Shown in pieces: positions 35,050 through 44,749 of a stretch of 64,000 nucleotides of DNA. Below the pieces are notes generated by a model. That model was not told where the DNA came from. It searched no databases and worked only from the letters and a program-made list of their open reading frames with translations. A program made the position numbers and the translations under genes. The DNA is from Tricholomella constricta (Eukaryota; Basidiomycota; Agaricomycetes; Agaricales; Lyophyllaceae): contig JAACJP010000054.1 in NCBI GenBank assembly GCA_013368375.1, positions 124,001-188,000 of the forward strand, written 5' to 3'. The number at the start of each line of letters is the position of its first letter. Positions within the stretch are counted from its first letter, which is position 1.

Positions 35050-36068
35050 CTGGCAAGCTATAAGTGGCGCCTACGATATGCGCTCATGATGATTGCGGCC
35101 GTTAGAGAGGGTAAAGGCAAGGTCAGTTTGATTTGTCTCCCTTCTTTTTGTCCGGAGTTTGGCCGATGACGTCCTTTGCTAGGTAATGCAAAACGAGCTT
35201 GGAGGATCGTCAAGTAAGTGGAAGTGGCCCTCAAGACGGCGTTTGACGATGCTTCAGCTGATGTTGTGTCTAGTGGCGACCAGCAACTCCCATCTGCGTG
35301 TGAGGTATGTGGCGTGCCAAAGTCTTTCTGCCGTTCATCCAGATGGGAGTCAACATGCTATGCAGTATTGCCAGGGGACAGTTGTGCATGAACCTCGAGG
35401 TACGTGTTCCTTCGCGGTGCAGACACGGGTTTGGAAGTAATTGATGCCGACTCGCAATTTCTAAGAAGTCATTGAGAAGAAGTACAGACCTTGGAGGATT
35501 CGAAGCCCAGGTATGTCCTCCCGCCAGCTCTCCATCTGTGCTGCTGGCCACCAACTATGCACACAGACCATTGGCATGCCGCTGCTGCCATCGTCAAGCT
35601 TGCGCAGGTGTCAAGCGTGATACACTCCTCCCGTACCTCGATCCAATTGTAGAGCATTGTCTAAAGCTTGTAGACCCCGCTACCCTGTGACTATCAAGCA
35701 ATATGTGCAAGGACAGGTGATGACAATGTTGGCGATGGTAGCAGATGCTGGCGAGCTTTCGTTTGTAAAGGTGGGTGCTGTTTTGTCTCCTTCTTTTCAA
35801 GCTATTCGTAAGACAGAAGCCATTCGATTTATCTTTCCCTCATCTGCGGACTCCATCTCTGGTTCTGGGCGTTCGACCTGGGTTCACGACTTTTAGAATG
35901 AAGGACATGAAGTGTGTGGGTTTCATTGGTGCGTCCTCACCCCTCCTTCAGCGATTTTTTCTAATGACAAAACAACCGTCATTTATCTTCTAGCAATCGC
36001 CGTTGGCAGAGATGTATTCAGGTCGGACTTGAACACGCTCTTGGAGCTGCTCATACACATACAGAGTG
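35050..36068 (+). pseudogene. Importin-beta (Kap121/Pse1/IPO5-type karyopherin), broken fragment
   Basis: Recognisable HEAT-repeat pieces in order: YKWRLRYALMMIAAVREGKG joined across a normal-looking intron to KVMQNELGG; HLRVRYVACQSL; GQLCMNLE (in unit 2 frame); EVIEKKYRPW; HAAAAIVKLAQ; GVKRDTLLPYLDPIVEHCLK; KQYVQGQVMTMLAMVADAGE; RMKDMKCVGFI joined across an intron to AIAVGRDVFRSDLNTLLELL. These correspond to the central part of nuclear import receptors of the Kap121/IPO5 group, which has VMQNEL, HPRVRYAACQ, LIPYLDPIVERLLKLL and AIAVGRDVFRPD. Frameshifts and stops separate several blocks. Introns are retained, so it is a DNA-level duplicate, not a retrocopy. Unit 2 copy at 62098-63115. Confidence 0.9.
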
Positions 36069-36891
36069 AGTGCTAAACCTCTGTCCCCTTCGGTATCTGC
36101 TGATGCCATGGACGCCCCATCGATCGTGCATCCTTACTCGATATGATGGCGACGGGATATCTACTTCAAGCCTCGCGGTCTGCAGGGGACCCTGCCGAGT
36201 ATGCAAGCACATCTTTGTTCACGGTCAACACTGTGCAGCCATGGTTGATGCTGTATACCTCGCCTTCTGACCGAACAGCGCACACATAGAAACTCCAGAG
36301 GCGAGTCTATCCTTTACAATGTTTTGATTTCATTCAACTGTCTACTATTTGCTTGTTCTGTTCCCGATTCAATTTATTGGCTGTGATTCGATCTAACTGA
36401 CTGCGAACACGCTCTATTGGGGCACATAGAGATAGACAGGCAGTGGGCTCGGAAACCTCAAGGTGCGTAGTATGACCCTATCTACACGCCAAACCAAATT
36501 AATTTAGATCATACCTAGTTGCTGCCACTTTAACACTCAGAATGTCAATGCAGAGACTCATGAAGCAACTTGCAGTGCGCGTGGTGCAGAGAAAATGAGA
36601 ATGGGACAGCATGTGAGGCTGTGCGCGGGTGAAGGGTTCTGAGCAAGCGGGCAGGCCAACATTGTTATTATCAATTTGCGTAGTCTCGCTCGTGAACTTA
36701 CTACATAGCGAGCTTCATAGCTGTACCCCCCAGTGTTCGGTGTTTGTGAATAATGCACAATTCTTCTGTAAAATTTTTGGGAGTAAGTATTACGGAGACC
36801 TTCGAGGGTACATATACAGTCTCAAGAGAGTTGGTTCGCCTTCATTCGACGAAGATCTCGCAGAGATCTGGTGCTGCTATTGCAGTGGGGC
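36069..36891. other. Flank of the karyopherin relic, no further gene recognised
   Basis: Further karyopherin exons could be expected here, but I could not match any block with confidence. ORFs are short. Confidence 0.35.
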
Positions 36892-37200
36892 AGCCAAGCC
36901 CCGAGCCTGAGCCCATGCCTGTGCCTAAAGCCCGAAGCCCCAGAGTCCCGAGCTCTTGCCCTGCGCTCCAAGCCCCAAGCTCCAAAGCCCGAAGCCCCAG
37001 CAGCCAAGCCCCAAGCCCGAGCTCATGCTCATGCCAAAAGCCCGAAGCCCCAGAGTCCCGAGCTTTTGTCCTGCGCTCCAAGCCCCAAGCCCCAAAGCCC
37101 GAAGCCCCAAAGTCCGCCCATGCCACGTGCTCCAAGCCTCAAGCCCGTACCCGAAGCCCCGAGCCTATGCCCAAAGGCCGCGCCCTGTGGCTGCAATCCC
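36892..37200. repeat. Minisatellite of AAGCCC-type blocks
   Basis: Degenerate direct repeats built from CCCGAAGCCCCAGAGTCCCG and CTCCAAGCCCCAAGC-like blocks. Several frames on both strands stay open through it, giving Pro/Ser/Ala/Lys- and Gly/Leu-rich artefact peptides. The unit 2 copy starts near 63939 and runs off the window. Confidence 0.85.
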
Positions 37201-37263
37201 GACGGATGGTTAGTTTGCTTGCGGGCATTGGTGAACATGATTGTGTGCACATGAATTGATCGC

Positions 37264-37282
37264 GCACCCTCACTGAGGGTGC
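37264..37282. repeat. Palindrome GCACCCTCA-C-TGAGGGTGC
   Basis: 9-bp perfect arms around a single C, same family as the palindromes at 27.5 and 48.3-51 kb. It lies 38 bp upstream of the retrotransposon target duplication and is the interrupted first unit of the satellite that resumes at 48288. Confidence 0.9.
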
Positions 37283-37319
37283 TGTGCATGTCGTTCCATC
37301 TACTGTTCTCTGTACCTTT

Positions 37320-37324
37320 GGGAG
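37320..37324. repeat. Target-site duplication, left copy (GGGAG)
   Basis: Five bases GGGAG immediately before the TG of the 5' LTR. The same five follow the CA of the 3' LTR at 48283-48287. This is the expected footprint of a Ty3/gypsy integrase. Confidence 0.95.
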
Positions 37325-37545
37325 TGTAAGGACGCCCACTATCTTATCTAATCTTGGTTATCTAATCGTATCTTATCGAGACGATTACGCTATTGTTTGG
37401 CAACACCTTCTGGTGTTGCCTATTTAATTCATTACATTAATTAAGTATAAACAACCTTGTACACCTATACGTAGCAATCGACAGACTTGTCAAGCTTACG
37501 TCTAGTGTGAACAACAAGGTCCCCAAATTCTGTAACCCCGTTACA
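37325..37545 (+). repeat. 5' LTR, 221 bp
   Basis: Starts TGTAAGGACG and ends CCCCGTTACA (TG...CA). Base by base I see no difference from 48062-48282. It contains a 9-bp-arm hairpin (GGCAACACC/GGTGTTGCC at 37399-37420) and a weaker one at 37363-37387. The U3/R/U5 borders cannot be set by eye. Confidence 0.97.
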
Positions 37546-37652
37546 TTTTTTTAAGCTACCTTGCTTTCTATTGCTGCGTACCCACGACATACGCAGAACC
37601 ACATTCCATTTAGAACAACCATCATCAAAAGAACCCACGAGACCCAGACCCG
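37546..37652 (+). other. Retrotransposon leader without an obvious tRNA primer site
   Basis: The base after the LTR begins a T-run (TTTTTTTAAGCTACC). The TGG expected of a site complementary to a tRNA CCA end is not found within the first bases. Priming may use an internal tRNA segment or self-priming, as in the Tf1 group; neither is shown here. Confidence 0.5.
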
Positions 37653-40600
37653 ATGACACCAACTCCCACATCCGGAAAGAGCCGAACTCCGGTCTTCGAG
37701 GATGCGCTCGCAGCGCATCCTCCATCACAACTTCCACTGCAACCAGTGGAAGTCGGATCAGTCGCTGGTGGACAAAGTCCACCAGCGCAGAATACACTAG
37801 GAGTAGAATCGGAGGAACTTTGGCCAATAGCAAGCACCAATGTGCCTGGGAGCCTGGCCGACGAATTGGCCAGGTCACATCGACCTGGCTCCACGGCGGG
37901 AAGCAGATGGCCAGACAGCCGTCTGTCAAATAGAGCGTTCGGGGCGTCCACCCTGAGCATAATCAAGATGGAGTCGGACGAAGACGACTTGTCCGACCCC
38001 GAGGCTAATGAAGAAGAGGCCAGCGAAAGGGAATTGCTTGCGCTTCAAGTGAAGCAATTCTGGGACACCACCGATGTGGTTAGCGAGCATCGGCGAAGGC
38101 GACTGGAGGAACGAGCGGATAGGCTCGTTCTGCGATCTACCGGAGCACAATCCGTTGGAGAAATGGTCGCACAAGCATATGCCGACCGATACTTGGAAGC
38201 GCTGTCCGTAGTAGTTACGGAATACAGGAAGAAGTACCCTAAGGGAACTTCGAATTCAGCAGTCAGCTCGATCGCTGGGACGCCTGTACCTAAGAAAGCC
38301 TCGTTCAACAAAGGAAAAGGTCGTTGGGATGACCTCTTCACTCCTCAAGCAGTGGCTGCCGGATCGAACCAGCCTCTTGATGAGGCTGCCATGGCAGTAT
38401 CGGCGCTGCATCAAGCGCGACAGTTAGGAGAATCTGACGACGATTATCGTCGTCGGTCTGCGGCAGCGAAGCGCGAAAGAATGACTCGTGAAGAGCATCT
38501 TGCGCAACCACAGGGATCCAAATGGGCCCCTGTTAGTGAGTCTACGTTAGACCCACCCACGGAACGTAAGTATACAACCCCGCAAGCAGCTGGCGACGAA
38601 AGCGCGCCAGCTATTCAAGTACCTATGGATGCGAAGGATGGCCGTGTTCCATTAGCGAAAGATTGGAACAACCGAGTCGCATATCAGCATTTGAGAAACG
38701 CTGATTTATCACGGAGCAAGTTCACGAATTATGATGATCAAGAAGTCGTCTTCGAAGGACATATGCCCGTAGATGAGATGGCGAGGCAATGGGCCTCGCA
38801 AACTCAAGGTTCGGATGGTGGACTGGGAAATGGGGCCGTCGGAAAACATAATACGACGGCGACGGCTAACGGCCGTCAAGACATGCGGGTTCGTATAAGT
38901 GAACCCACTTCACATGCTCAGCCTCGATTTCAAAGTCGAGGCTACTCAATGCCTGACCCGATTCGCAGGAGTCAATCAATTGCGGACGGAATATATGCTG
39001 CTGGAGAGCAGCATAAAACTAAGATGCACGAACGGTTGCATCAACTGATACACGAGCGACTGGCTGTACGCCTATCGCTCCCTGATGGTATGAAATCTCG
39101 CCGTGCGGACTCAAAGTCCGTAGGCACTTATAGTGGAAGCGCCAAGTTTGGCGAATTGGAAGAATGGCTAGCCAGCCTTGTCGTGATGCTAGCCGTGAGC
39201 CAGTTTGGAGGAGCAGAACGCGACCAAGAGCGCGTTCTGATAACATCTGAGTTCCTTGATGGTGAAGCTCGGAAATGGTACAATCGCCATGTTATCCATG
39301 TGAACCGCGAAAAGCAGTCCTGGACGTTTGAAGACGTCATACTAGGGCTGTACGATCGGTTCGTGCTGCCTTCAACCATGCAGGATGCTCGTAACGACTT
39401 TAACGCCGTTACCTATTCGGCGAGCAAAGGCATACAAGGTCTGTATGACGACCTTGTGGATCATGCCATGAACATGGCAGCAAGAACGGATGATTGGACG
39501 TTCCTGGAGAAATTTCTCAAAACACTTCCGCGCGATATGCGGAAGGCATTATTCGATGACGGGCTATCACCCGAAATCAATACAGCCCAAGAGTTCCTAG
39601 CGGTGGGCCTAGCACTTCAAGCCACCCAGAAAACGGCTGATTACTTTGAGCGGACCATAACCGCTCAGCGAAGTCAACCGAGCCAAATGCGGAAACCAGA
39701 TGGGGGGCGAGTAAACGCTCCACACAACAATTTCAACAGGCCTCGACGGGTGTATAGCGCAGTAAATGAAAAGCCATATGTCAAGCCAGCGTATCAGGAT
39801 CAATCTGGACGTGGAGAGCAGAAGCCCCACGTCGAAAAACCAGCAATAAAGACAGGAGATCGTCCGCGTTTCGATCAACCTAAAAACCATGATCATCACA
39901 ACCACCCTCCGGGGGAAGTGTGCTTTAATTGTGGAAAACTAGGGCATTTTGCAAAAGATTGCAAACAGCCCAAGAAACAGCGAGCGTTCCTAAGGGCCGC
40001 ACGTACAGCGGCACCTGACGCGGCAAGTGAGGCGGACGATGAAGACACGTCTCCCGAGGACCCGGACGGACGAGACAATGGACGCCCTGATACAGAGGCG
40101 GACAATGAAGACGAAGGCGATGAGTTCGTAGACATGGAGGTCTACGAAAATGAATACTATGCTCGGGACGATGAGACCGAGCGTATGTTTGCAATGACAG
40201 AAGTAATTGCGTCAGAAGAACGCAATGATAAACCACCAGTTCGCAAAGTTAAAGTGCGGACGGGGAGGGACAAAATTGCTCGTCCCGTAGTTCCGATAAA
40301 GGACAAGGAGTGCCTTGTCACCTACATTAACGTAGGTGGACATGAGGCTTGGACCCTTTGGGATTCCGGGAGTACAACTACCGGACTTACGCCGTCATTC
40401 GCTCAAGTGGCCGATATTCGAGTATTTCCGCTGGAGGATCCATTAATCCTCCAGCTCGGGACTAAAGGAAGTCGGGCCACAGTAAACTTTGGTACGACGG
40501 TGGAAGCCGCTCTGCCAGGGTTTAAAGGCAAGGTCTACATGGACCTTGCTAACTTTGATCGATACGACGTGATTATAGGCACGCCGTTTATGCGCGCAAA

Positions 40601-40733
40601 TAACGTCGTGCTGGACTTTAACCGTGACGAAGTTGTCGTCAATGGAGTCGCTATACCAGCGACTAAGGTAAAAATGGAGGATACCGATGGCCGAGCTAGA
40701 CGCCATCGGTCATTGGAGAAACGAAGAGAATGA
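37653..40733 (+). CDS. gag: Gag polyprotein with zinc knuckle and aspartic protease, ends at UGA
   Basis: 1026 codons from ATG to TGA. The N-terminal 450 residues are polar and acidic. Residues about 480-670 are a retrotransposon-gag capsid-like region (FLDGEARKWYNRHV, WTFEDVILGLYDRFVLPS). A CCHC nucleic-acid-binding knuckle, CFNCGKLGHFAKDC, starts near residue 757. After an acidic linker, a retropepsin-like protease follows with its catalytic motif in LWDSGSTT (Asp about 904) and a second half containing DVIIGTPFM. In the same frame, sequence continues open after the TGA to pol, so Gag-Pol is probably made by readthrough (see 40731-40809). Capsid formation and RNA packaging are the known roles of the family. 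Confidence 0.93.
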   Translation: MTPTPTSGKSRTPVFEDALAAHPPSQLPLQPVEVGSVAGGQSPPAQNTLGVESEELWPIASTNVPGSLADELARSHRPGSTAGSRWPDSRLSNRAFGASTLSIIKMESDEDDLSDPEANEEEASERELLALQVKQFWDTTDVVSEHRRRRLEERADRLVLRSTGAQSVGEMVAQAYADRYLEALSVVVTEYRKKYPKGTSNSAVSSIAGTPVPKKASFNKGKGRWDDLFTPQAVAAGSNQPLDEAAMAVSALHQARQLGESDDDYRRRSAAAKRERMTREEHLAQPQGSKWAPVSESTLDPPTERKYTTPQAAGDESAPAIQVPMDAKDGRVPLAKDWNNRVAYQHLRNADLSRSKFTNYDDQEVVFEGHMPVDEMARQWASQTQGSDGGLGNGAVGKHNTTATANGRQDMRVRISEPTSHAQPRFQSRGYSMPDPIRRSQSIADGIYAAGEQHKTKMHERLHQLIHERLAVRLSLPDGMKSRRADSKSVGTYSGSAKFGELEEWLASLVVMLAVSQFGGAERDQERVLITSEFLDGEARKWYNRHVIHVNREKQSWTFEDVILGLYDRFVLPSTMQDARNDFNAVTYSASKGIQGLYDDLVDHAMNMAARTDDWTFLEKFLKTLPRDMRKALFDDGLSPEINTAQEFLAVGLALQATQKTADYFERTITAQRSQPSQMRKPDGGRVNAPHNNFNRPRRVYSAVNEKPYVKPAYQDQSGRGEQKPHVEKPAIKTGDRPRFDQPKNHDHHNHPPGEVCFNCGKLGHFAKDCKQPKKQRAFLRAARTAAPDAASEADDEDTSPEDPDGRDNGRPDTEADNEDEGDEFVDMEVYENEYYARDDETERMFAMTEVIASEERNDKPPVRKVKVRTGRDKIARPVVPIKDKECLVTYINVGGHEAWTLWDSGSTTTGLTPSFAQVADIRVFPLEDPLILQLGTKGSRATVNFGTTVEAALPGFKGKVYMDLANFDRYDVIIGTPFMRANNVVLDFNRDEVVVNGVAIPATKVKMEDTDGRARRHRSLEKRRE

Positions 40734-40809
40734 CTAAAAGTAACAGTAGAAGATGACGATGATCCTGATAATGAGGGTAGGCCGATAAACAGCCTACCGA
40801 AGGATCATC
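40731..40809 (+). promoter_or_regulatory. Candidate UGA readthrough signal: UGA-CUA plus nested stem-loop
   Basis: The gag stop reads TGA followed by CTA, an established leaky context (UGA CUA). The same frame stays open for 354 nt up to the first pol ATG and then throughout pol. Starting 24 nt after the stop, an outer stem GATGATCCT (40758-40766) pairs perfectly with AGGATCATC (40801-40809). An inner stem GGTAGGC (40776-40782) pairs with GCCTACC (40792-40798) around a 9-nt loop. Gag:Gag-Pol ratio control by stop readthrough is known in gammaretroviruses; use here is inferred. Confidence 0.7.
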
Positions 40810-41087
40810 CAGCACTTTTATTATCCGAGGAAGAGTTTCAAGAAACCCTTAAGGAGGGGGATAAGCCACCTCCGAAGAAGAGAAAACCCCAACGACGACA
40901 GCAGAAGGCAAAAAACGAGCCTTCGAACGAACGAGCACAGGTTGACGAGCCATGCGAAGAACATCAGCGCGATAATGAAGCGCGTAAGACGAGCGGGGCC
41001 GACAAGGATACGGAATCAGAGCCGTATACGAATACGAGTAATCGATCATTTTGGGATAGACCAAATCCACATCCACAATATGAGTGG

Positions 41088-44000
41088 ATGTTCGACCCAC
41101 GGATGCCGCAAGAATGGAACGCAGTAATAGCGTCAATGCGGGCTCACGAAGGAAGAAATGTAGGCACGCGAGGACAAGCGTACCGAAATCCACGGCCTGA
41201 GGAAGTATCGGAGCCAACGGAAATGAATTTTCCGGTGAATATACAACGGGCTAAACGGCCGTTGTATCGGTTACCAGTGAAGGATGAGAGTGACTTTGCT
41301 CTCGTAAAACTACGAGCTAGGTTTGATGTTAAACCTAGCAATAAAGACACAGCGCACATTCGCGCTGCAAGAACGGTGAACGGAAAAGGTAAGGCACCCA
41401 ATGGAGGCCTTACCGCGGAAGATTATCCACGACTTCGCCAGCAATGGCATGACGAATTCGAAGATATGGTGGGTGGTACGAAACAACAGCTACCACCCTG
41501 GCGGGAAGTCAATCACGAGATTACTCTCGTCGATGATGAGAAACAGTACCAGTACCACGCGCCGAGGTGCCCAATGTCCCTTCGCGAGGAATTCTACGCG
41601 AAGGTCAATCGGTATACGGATTCTAAATGGTGGGAGCCTCGTTCGGTGAAGCAAGCAGCGCCGCTGCTATGTATCCCGAAAAAAGACGGCTCCCTGAGAA
41701 CACCCTTGGACGCACGCCAGCGTAACGATAACACGATCAAGGACGTTACGCCCTTGCCAGACCAGGAAGTTATTCGCGAAGATGTCGCTAGGGGAAAAAT
41801 ACGGTCCAAAATTGACTTAACGGATGCGTATGAACAAGTACGCATCCTTGAAAAAGATGTACATAAAACCGCCTTCGCAACGATAGCGGGAACATACATC
41901 AGTAACATCATGCAAATCGGGGACTGTAATGCTCCCGCGACATTTCAACGATTAATGACGTCCATCTTTCGGGACGTCATTGGGAAGTTCATGCATGTAT
42001 ACTTGGACGATATATTCATATTCTCGAACTCTATTGAGGAACATGAAGTTGTGTTCGAACGATTACGCGAACAATCACTCTACCTTAAATGGAAGAAATG
42101 CGAATTGTATTCGGATCGCGTTGATTGCCTTGGTCATATTATCGACGACCAAGGAATTCACCCTGACGCCGACAAACTGGCACGGATCCGTGACTGGAGG
42201 ATACCACGGAATTACAACGATATCCAACGATTCGTTGGACTTGTTAACTATCTGGGACAGTTTCTCCCAGATATATCTGCATACACTGGTCCACTAATGG
42301 CGATGACCGAGAATGGGTCGCCATTTTATTGGAGACCAATTCATCAGCGATGCTTTGAAATGATAAAGCATATATGCTGCACAACGCCAATTATTCGGCC
42401 GATTCAACCGAAGACAGGCGAACCAATTTGGATTATCTGTGACGCCTCCAAGTCAGGCGTCGGTGCGATGTATGGACAAGGACCTACATGGATCCAAGCC
42501 CAGCCGGCTGGATTCATGTCCAAAAAATTCACTAATGCACAGCAGAATTATGCTGTGCATGAACTCGAGACCTTAGCTATTCTCGAAGTGTTACTTAAGT
42601 GGGAGGATAAACTTGTGGGCTATAAAATCCACATCATTACCGACCATAAAGCCCTCAAATTCTTTAAGACCCAGGTGAATTTATCACCTAGGCAGCGTCG
42701 ATGGATGGAATACATGTCGCGATTTAACTTCGACATAACCTATGTGAAAGGCGAACTGAACAAAGTCGCCGACTGTCTATCGCGATACTTCGAGAGCGAT
42801 AACCATCAAGATCGTTACGACGTCCACGACTTCGTAGCTGCTGATGCTAGAATCGATCCTACTGGTGAAGATCTACCAGTACCACGATACCATGAAATCG
42901 TGGAAAAAGTAGTTGAGATTCGAGCGATGAAAGACGTAGAAATACGTCGAAGCAAGCGTCTTCAAGAACGCCAGGAGGATCGAGATGTCGAGGCTCAGAT
43001 AATGGAGGCTGCGGCACCAAGTACCGCATCCGGAACATCGTCAAACCCTCAGAAAAGCATGAGTCCAACCGAACGGGAACGTACGGTCGGAGATATTGTC
43101 CTCGGGAGGGACACAGTTTCTCCTCCCCCAGACAAAACGGATGAAAAGATCCGTCACGACGTTATCCTTGGATACCCAAAGGATAAACTATTTTCAGTTA
43201 TTCTCGCTAACCCCATGGACTTTCGTACGTTCACCACGAAAGACAATCTCATTTGGACCACGAACGCTATAAATGATAGCGTTCTATGTATACCGCGAGA
43301 ACCCGAGCTCATCACCACAATTATTGAGCAAGCCCATAAAACTATGGGCCATTTCGGTGCCGAACGGACTACTGAATATATTCGACGATGGTATTGGTGG
43401 CCATCACTAGCCACGACCGTGCGTACGTTTTGTAAAACGTGCGAGTACTGCCAGCAGATCAAGACGTCGAATCAAAAACCGTCAGGGAAACTACACTCCC
43501 TGCCAGTACCAACTAAGCCTTGGGATTCTATCGGAATGGACTTTATCGGTCCATTTCCAGAATCAAAGGGATATAATTACCTATGGGTAGTAATTTGTCA
43601 TATGACGAGTATGGTGCATATGATACCCATACATACGACGATGACAGCAGCCCAATTATCATGGGTATACTTACGGGAGATCGTCAGGCTCCATGGCCTG
43701 CCAAGCTCGATCGTAAGTGATCGAGACTCTAAGTTTACGTCACGCTGGTGGCGCGAACTACATAAGTTATTAGGAGCTAAGCTCCTAATGTCGACATCTT
43801 TCCATCCTCAGACGGATGGACAAACGGAGCGAGCCAATCGTAGTATTGGCCAGATATTTCGTGCCGTTGTGAGGCATGACCAAAAGGATTGGGTAGATTG
43901 TATACCCATGGCTGAGTTCGCGATAAATGCGAGCGTATCGGCTACTACCAAGTTCGCTCCATTTGAGCTGAATAGTGGATACATGCCGTCCATGTTGAAA

Positions 44001-44621
44001 GAGATACGCTCAGACAGCGTAATACCGAAGGGAATTCGAGAGTATGCGGAACGCGCATTGCAGAATATAGCGGAGGCGCATGACGCTATAATCGAAGCGC
44101 GCGTATTTCAAACGCGCGAGGCAAACAGGCGCCGATCCGCTGGTCCAGAAATAAAGGGGGGAGACTTGGTGTATTTATCCACCAAGAACTTGAACCTCCC
44201 CAAGGGACGCGCCCGTAAATTGTGCCCGAAATTCGTCGGGCCCTACAAAGTGCTGAAGGCCATGCCAGACACGTCGAACTATACGTTGGAATTACCTACG
44301 GCACTAATGGAGCGCCGGATACATCCAACATTTCATATATCGATGTTGCGCCCATACTACGCAACGAATGATACAATGTTCCCTAATAGAACTCATCCGG
44401 AGCCCTACGATTTTGGGGCGCCGGATAATCACGAATGGTTTGTAGAAGACATTTTGGGCCATAGATGGACCCAAAATAATACTGTGGAATATCAGGTTAG
44501 GTGGAGCCTGGGAGACACCACCTGGGAACCGCACACCAATTGTAACAAGTTAGCGGCACTGGATCGCTACTTGGAACTACAAGGGGTGAAGAGCGCGTCG
44601 AGATTACCGCGACGAACCTAG
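41088..44621 (+). CDS. pol: Pol polyprotein: reverse transcriptase, RNase H, integrase, chromodomain
   Basis: 1177 codons from the first ATG. The frame is open upstream to 40734 and continuous with gag except for the UGA, so the true N-terminus is probably the readthrough product. Visible parts: RT with LPDQEVIREDVARGK, SKIDLTDAYEQVRI and the active site YLDDIFIF (about 305-312); RNase H starting IWIICDASKSGVGAMYG (Asp about 452); integrase zinc motif HKTMGHFGAERT...CKTCEYC; catalytic core Asp near 818 (GMDFIGPF), Asp near 877 (SDRDSKF) and Glu near 914 (DGQTERANRS) with about 35 residues between the last two; a GPYKV module near 1045; and a chromodomain at the C-terminus (VEDILGHRW...EYQVRWSLGDTTWEPH). 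All catalytic residues expected of the family appear present. Confidence 0.96.
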   Translation: MFDPRMPQEWNAVIASMRAHEGRNVGTRGQAYRNPRPEEVSEPTEMNFPVNIQRAKRPLYRLPVKDESDFALVKLRARFDVKPSNKDTAHIRAARTVNGKGKAPNGGLTAEDYPRLRQQWHDEFEDMVGGTKQQLPPWREVNHEITLVDDEKQYQYHAPRCPMSLREEFYAKVNRYTDSKWWEPRSVKQAAPLLCIPKKDGSLRTPLDARQRNDNTIKDVTPLPDQEVIREDVARGKIRSKIDLTDAYEQVRILEKDVHKTAFATIAGTYISNIMQIGDCNAPATFQRLMTSIFRDVIGKFMHVYLDDIFIFSNSIEEHEVVFERLREQSLYLKWKKCELYSDRVDCLGHIIDDQGIHPDADKLARIRDWRIPRNYNDIQRFVGLVNYLGQFLPDISAYTGPLMAMTENGSPFYWRPIHQRCFEMIKHICCTTPIIRPIQPKTGEPIWIICDASKSGVGAMYGQGPTWIQAQPAGFMSKKFTNAQQNYAVHELETLAILEVLLKWEDKLVGYKIHIITDHKALKFFKTQVNLSPRQRRWMEYMSRFNFDITYVKGELNKVADCLSRYFESDNHQDRYDVHDFVAADARIDPTGEDLPVPRYHEIVEKVVEIRAMKDVEIRRSKRLQERQEDRDVEAQIMEAAAPSTASGTSSNPQKSMSPTERERTVGDIVLGRDTVSPPPDKTDEKIRHDVILGYPKDKLFSVILANPMDFRTFTTKDNLIWTTNAINDSVLCIPREPELITTIIEQAHKTMGHFGAERTTEYIRRWYWWPSLATTVRTFCKTCEYCQQIKTSNQKPSGKLHSLPVPTKPWDSIGMDFIGPFPESKGYNYLWVVICHMTSMVHMIPIHTTMTAAQLSWVYLREIVRLHGLPSSIVSDRDSKFTSRWWRELHKLLGAKLLMSTSFHPQTDGQTERANRSIGQIFRAVVRHDQKDWVDCIPMAEFAINASVSATTKFAPFELNSGYMPSMLKEIRSDSVIPKGIREYAERALQNIAEAHDAIIEARVFQTREANRRRSAGPEIKGGDLVYLSTKNLNLPKGRARKLCPKFVGPYKVLKAMPDTSNYTLELPTALMERRIHPTFHISMLRPYYATNDTMFPNRTHPEPYDFGAPDNHEWFVEDILGHRWTQNNTVEYQVRWSLGDTTWEPHTNCNKLAALDRYLELQGVKSASRLPRRT

Positions 44622-44749
44622 AATGTGGCGCGGTCATGTGACCACGGCGATCAGGAAAATTACATAACCATCAAAAGTTATGACAGAAGGTTAAATATGT
44701 TTGGCGCTAGACGCGCAACCGATTTTCAACCCTCTCAACACAAACCAAC

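Noticed and set aside
36753..37259. 168-codon Pro/Ser-rich protein
   Set aside because: Frame kept open only by the AAGCCC minisatellite, which is also open in other frames.
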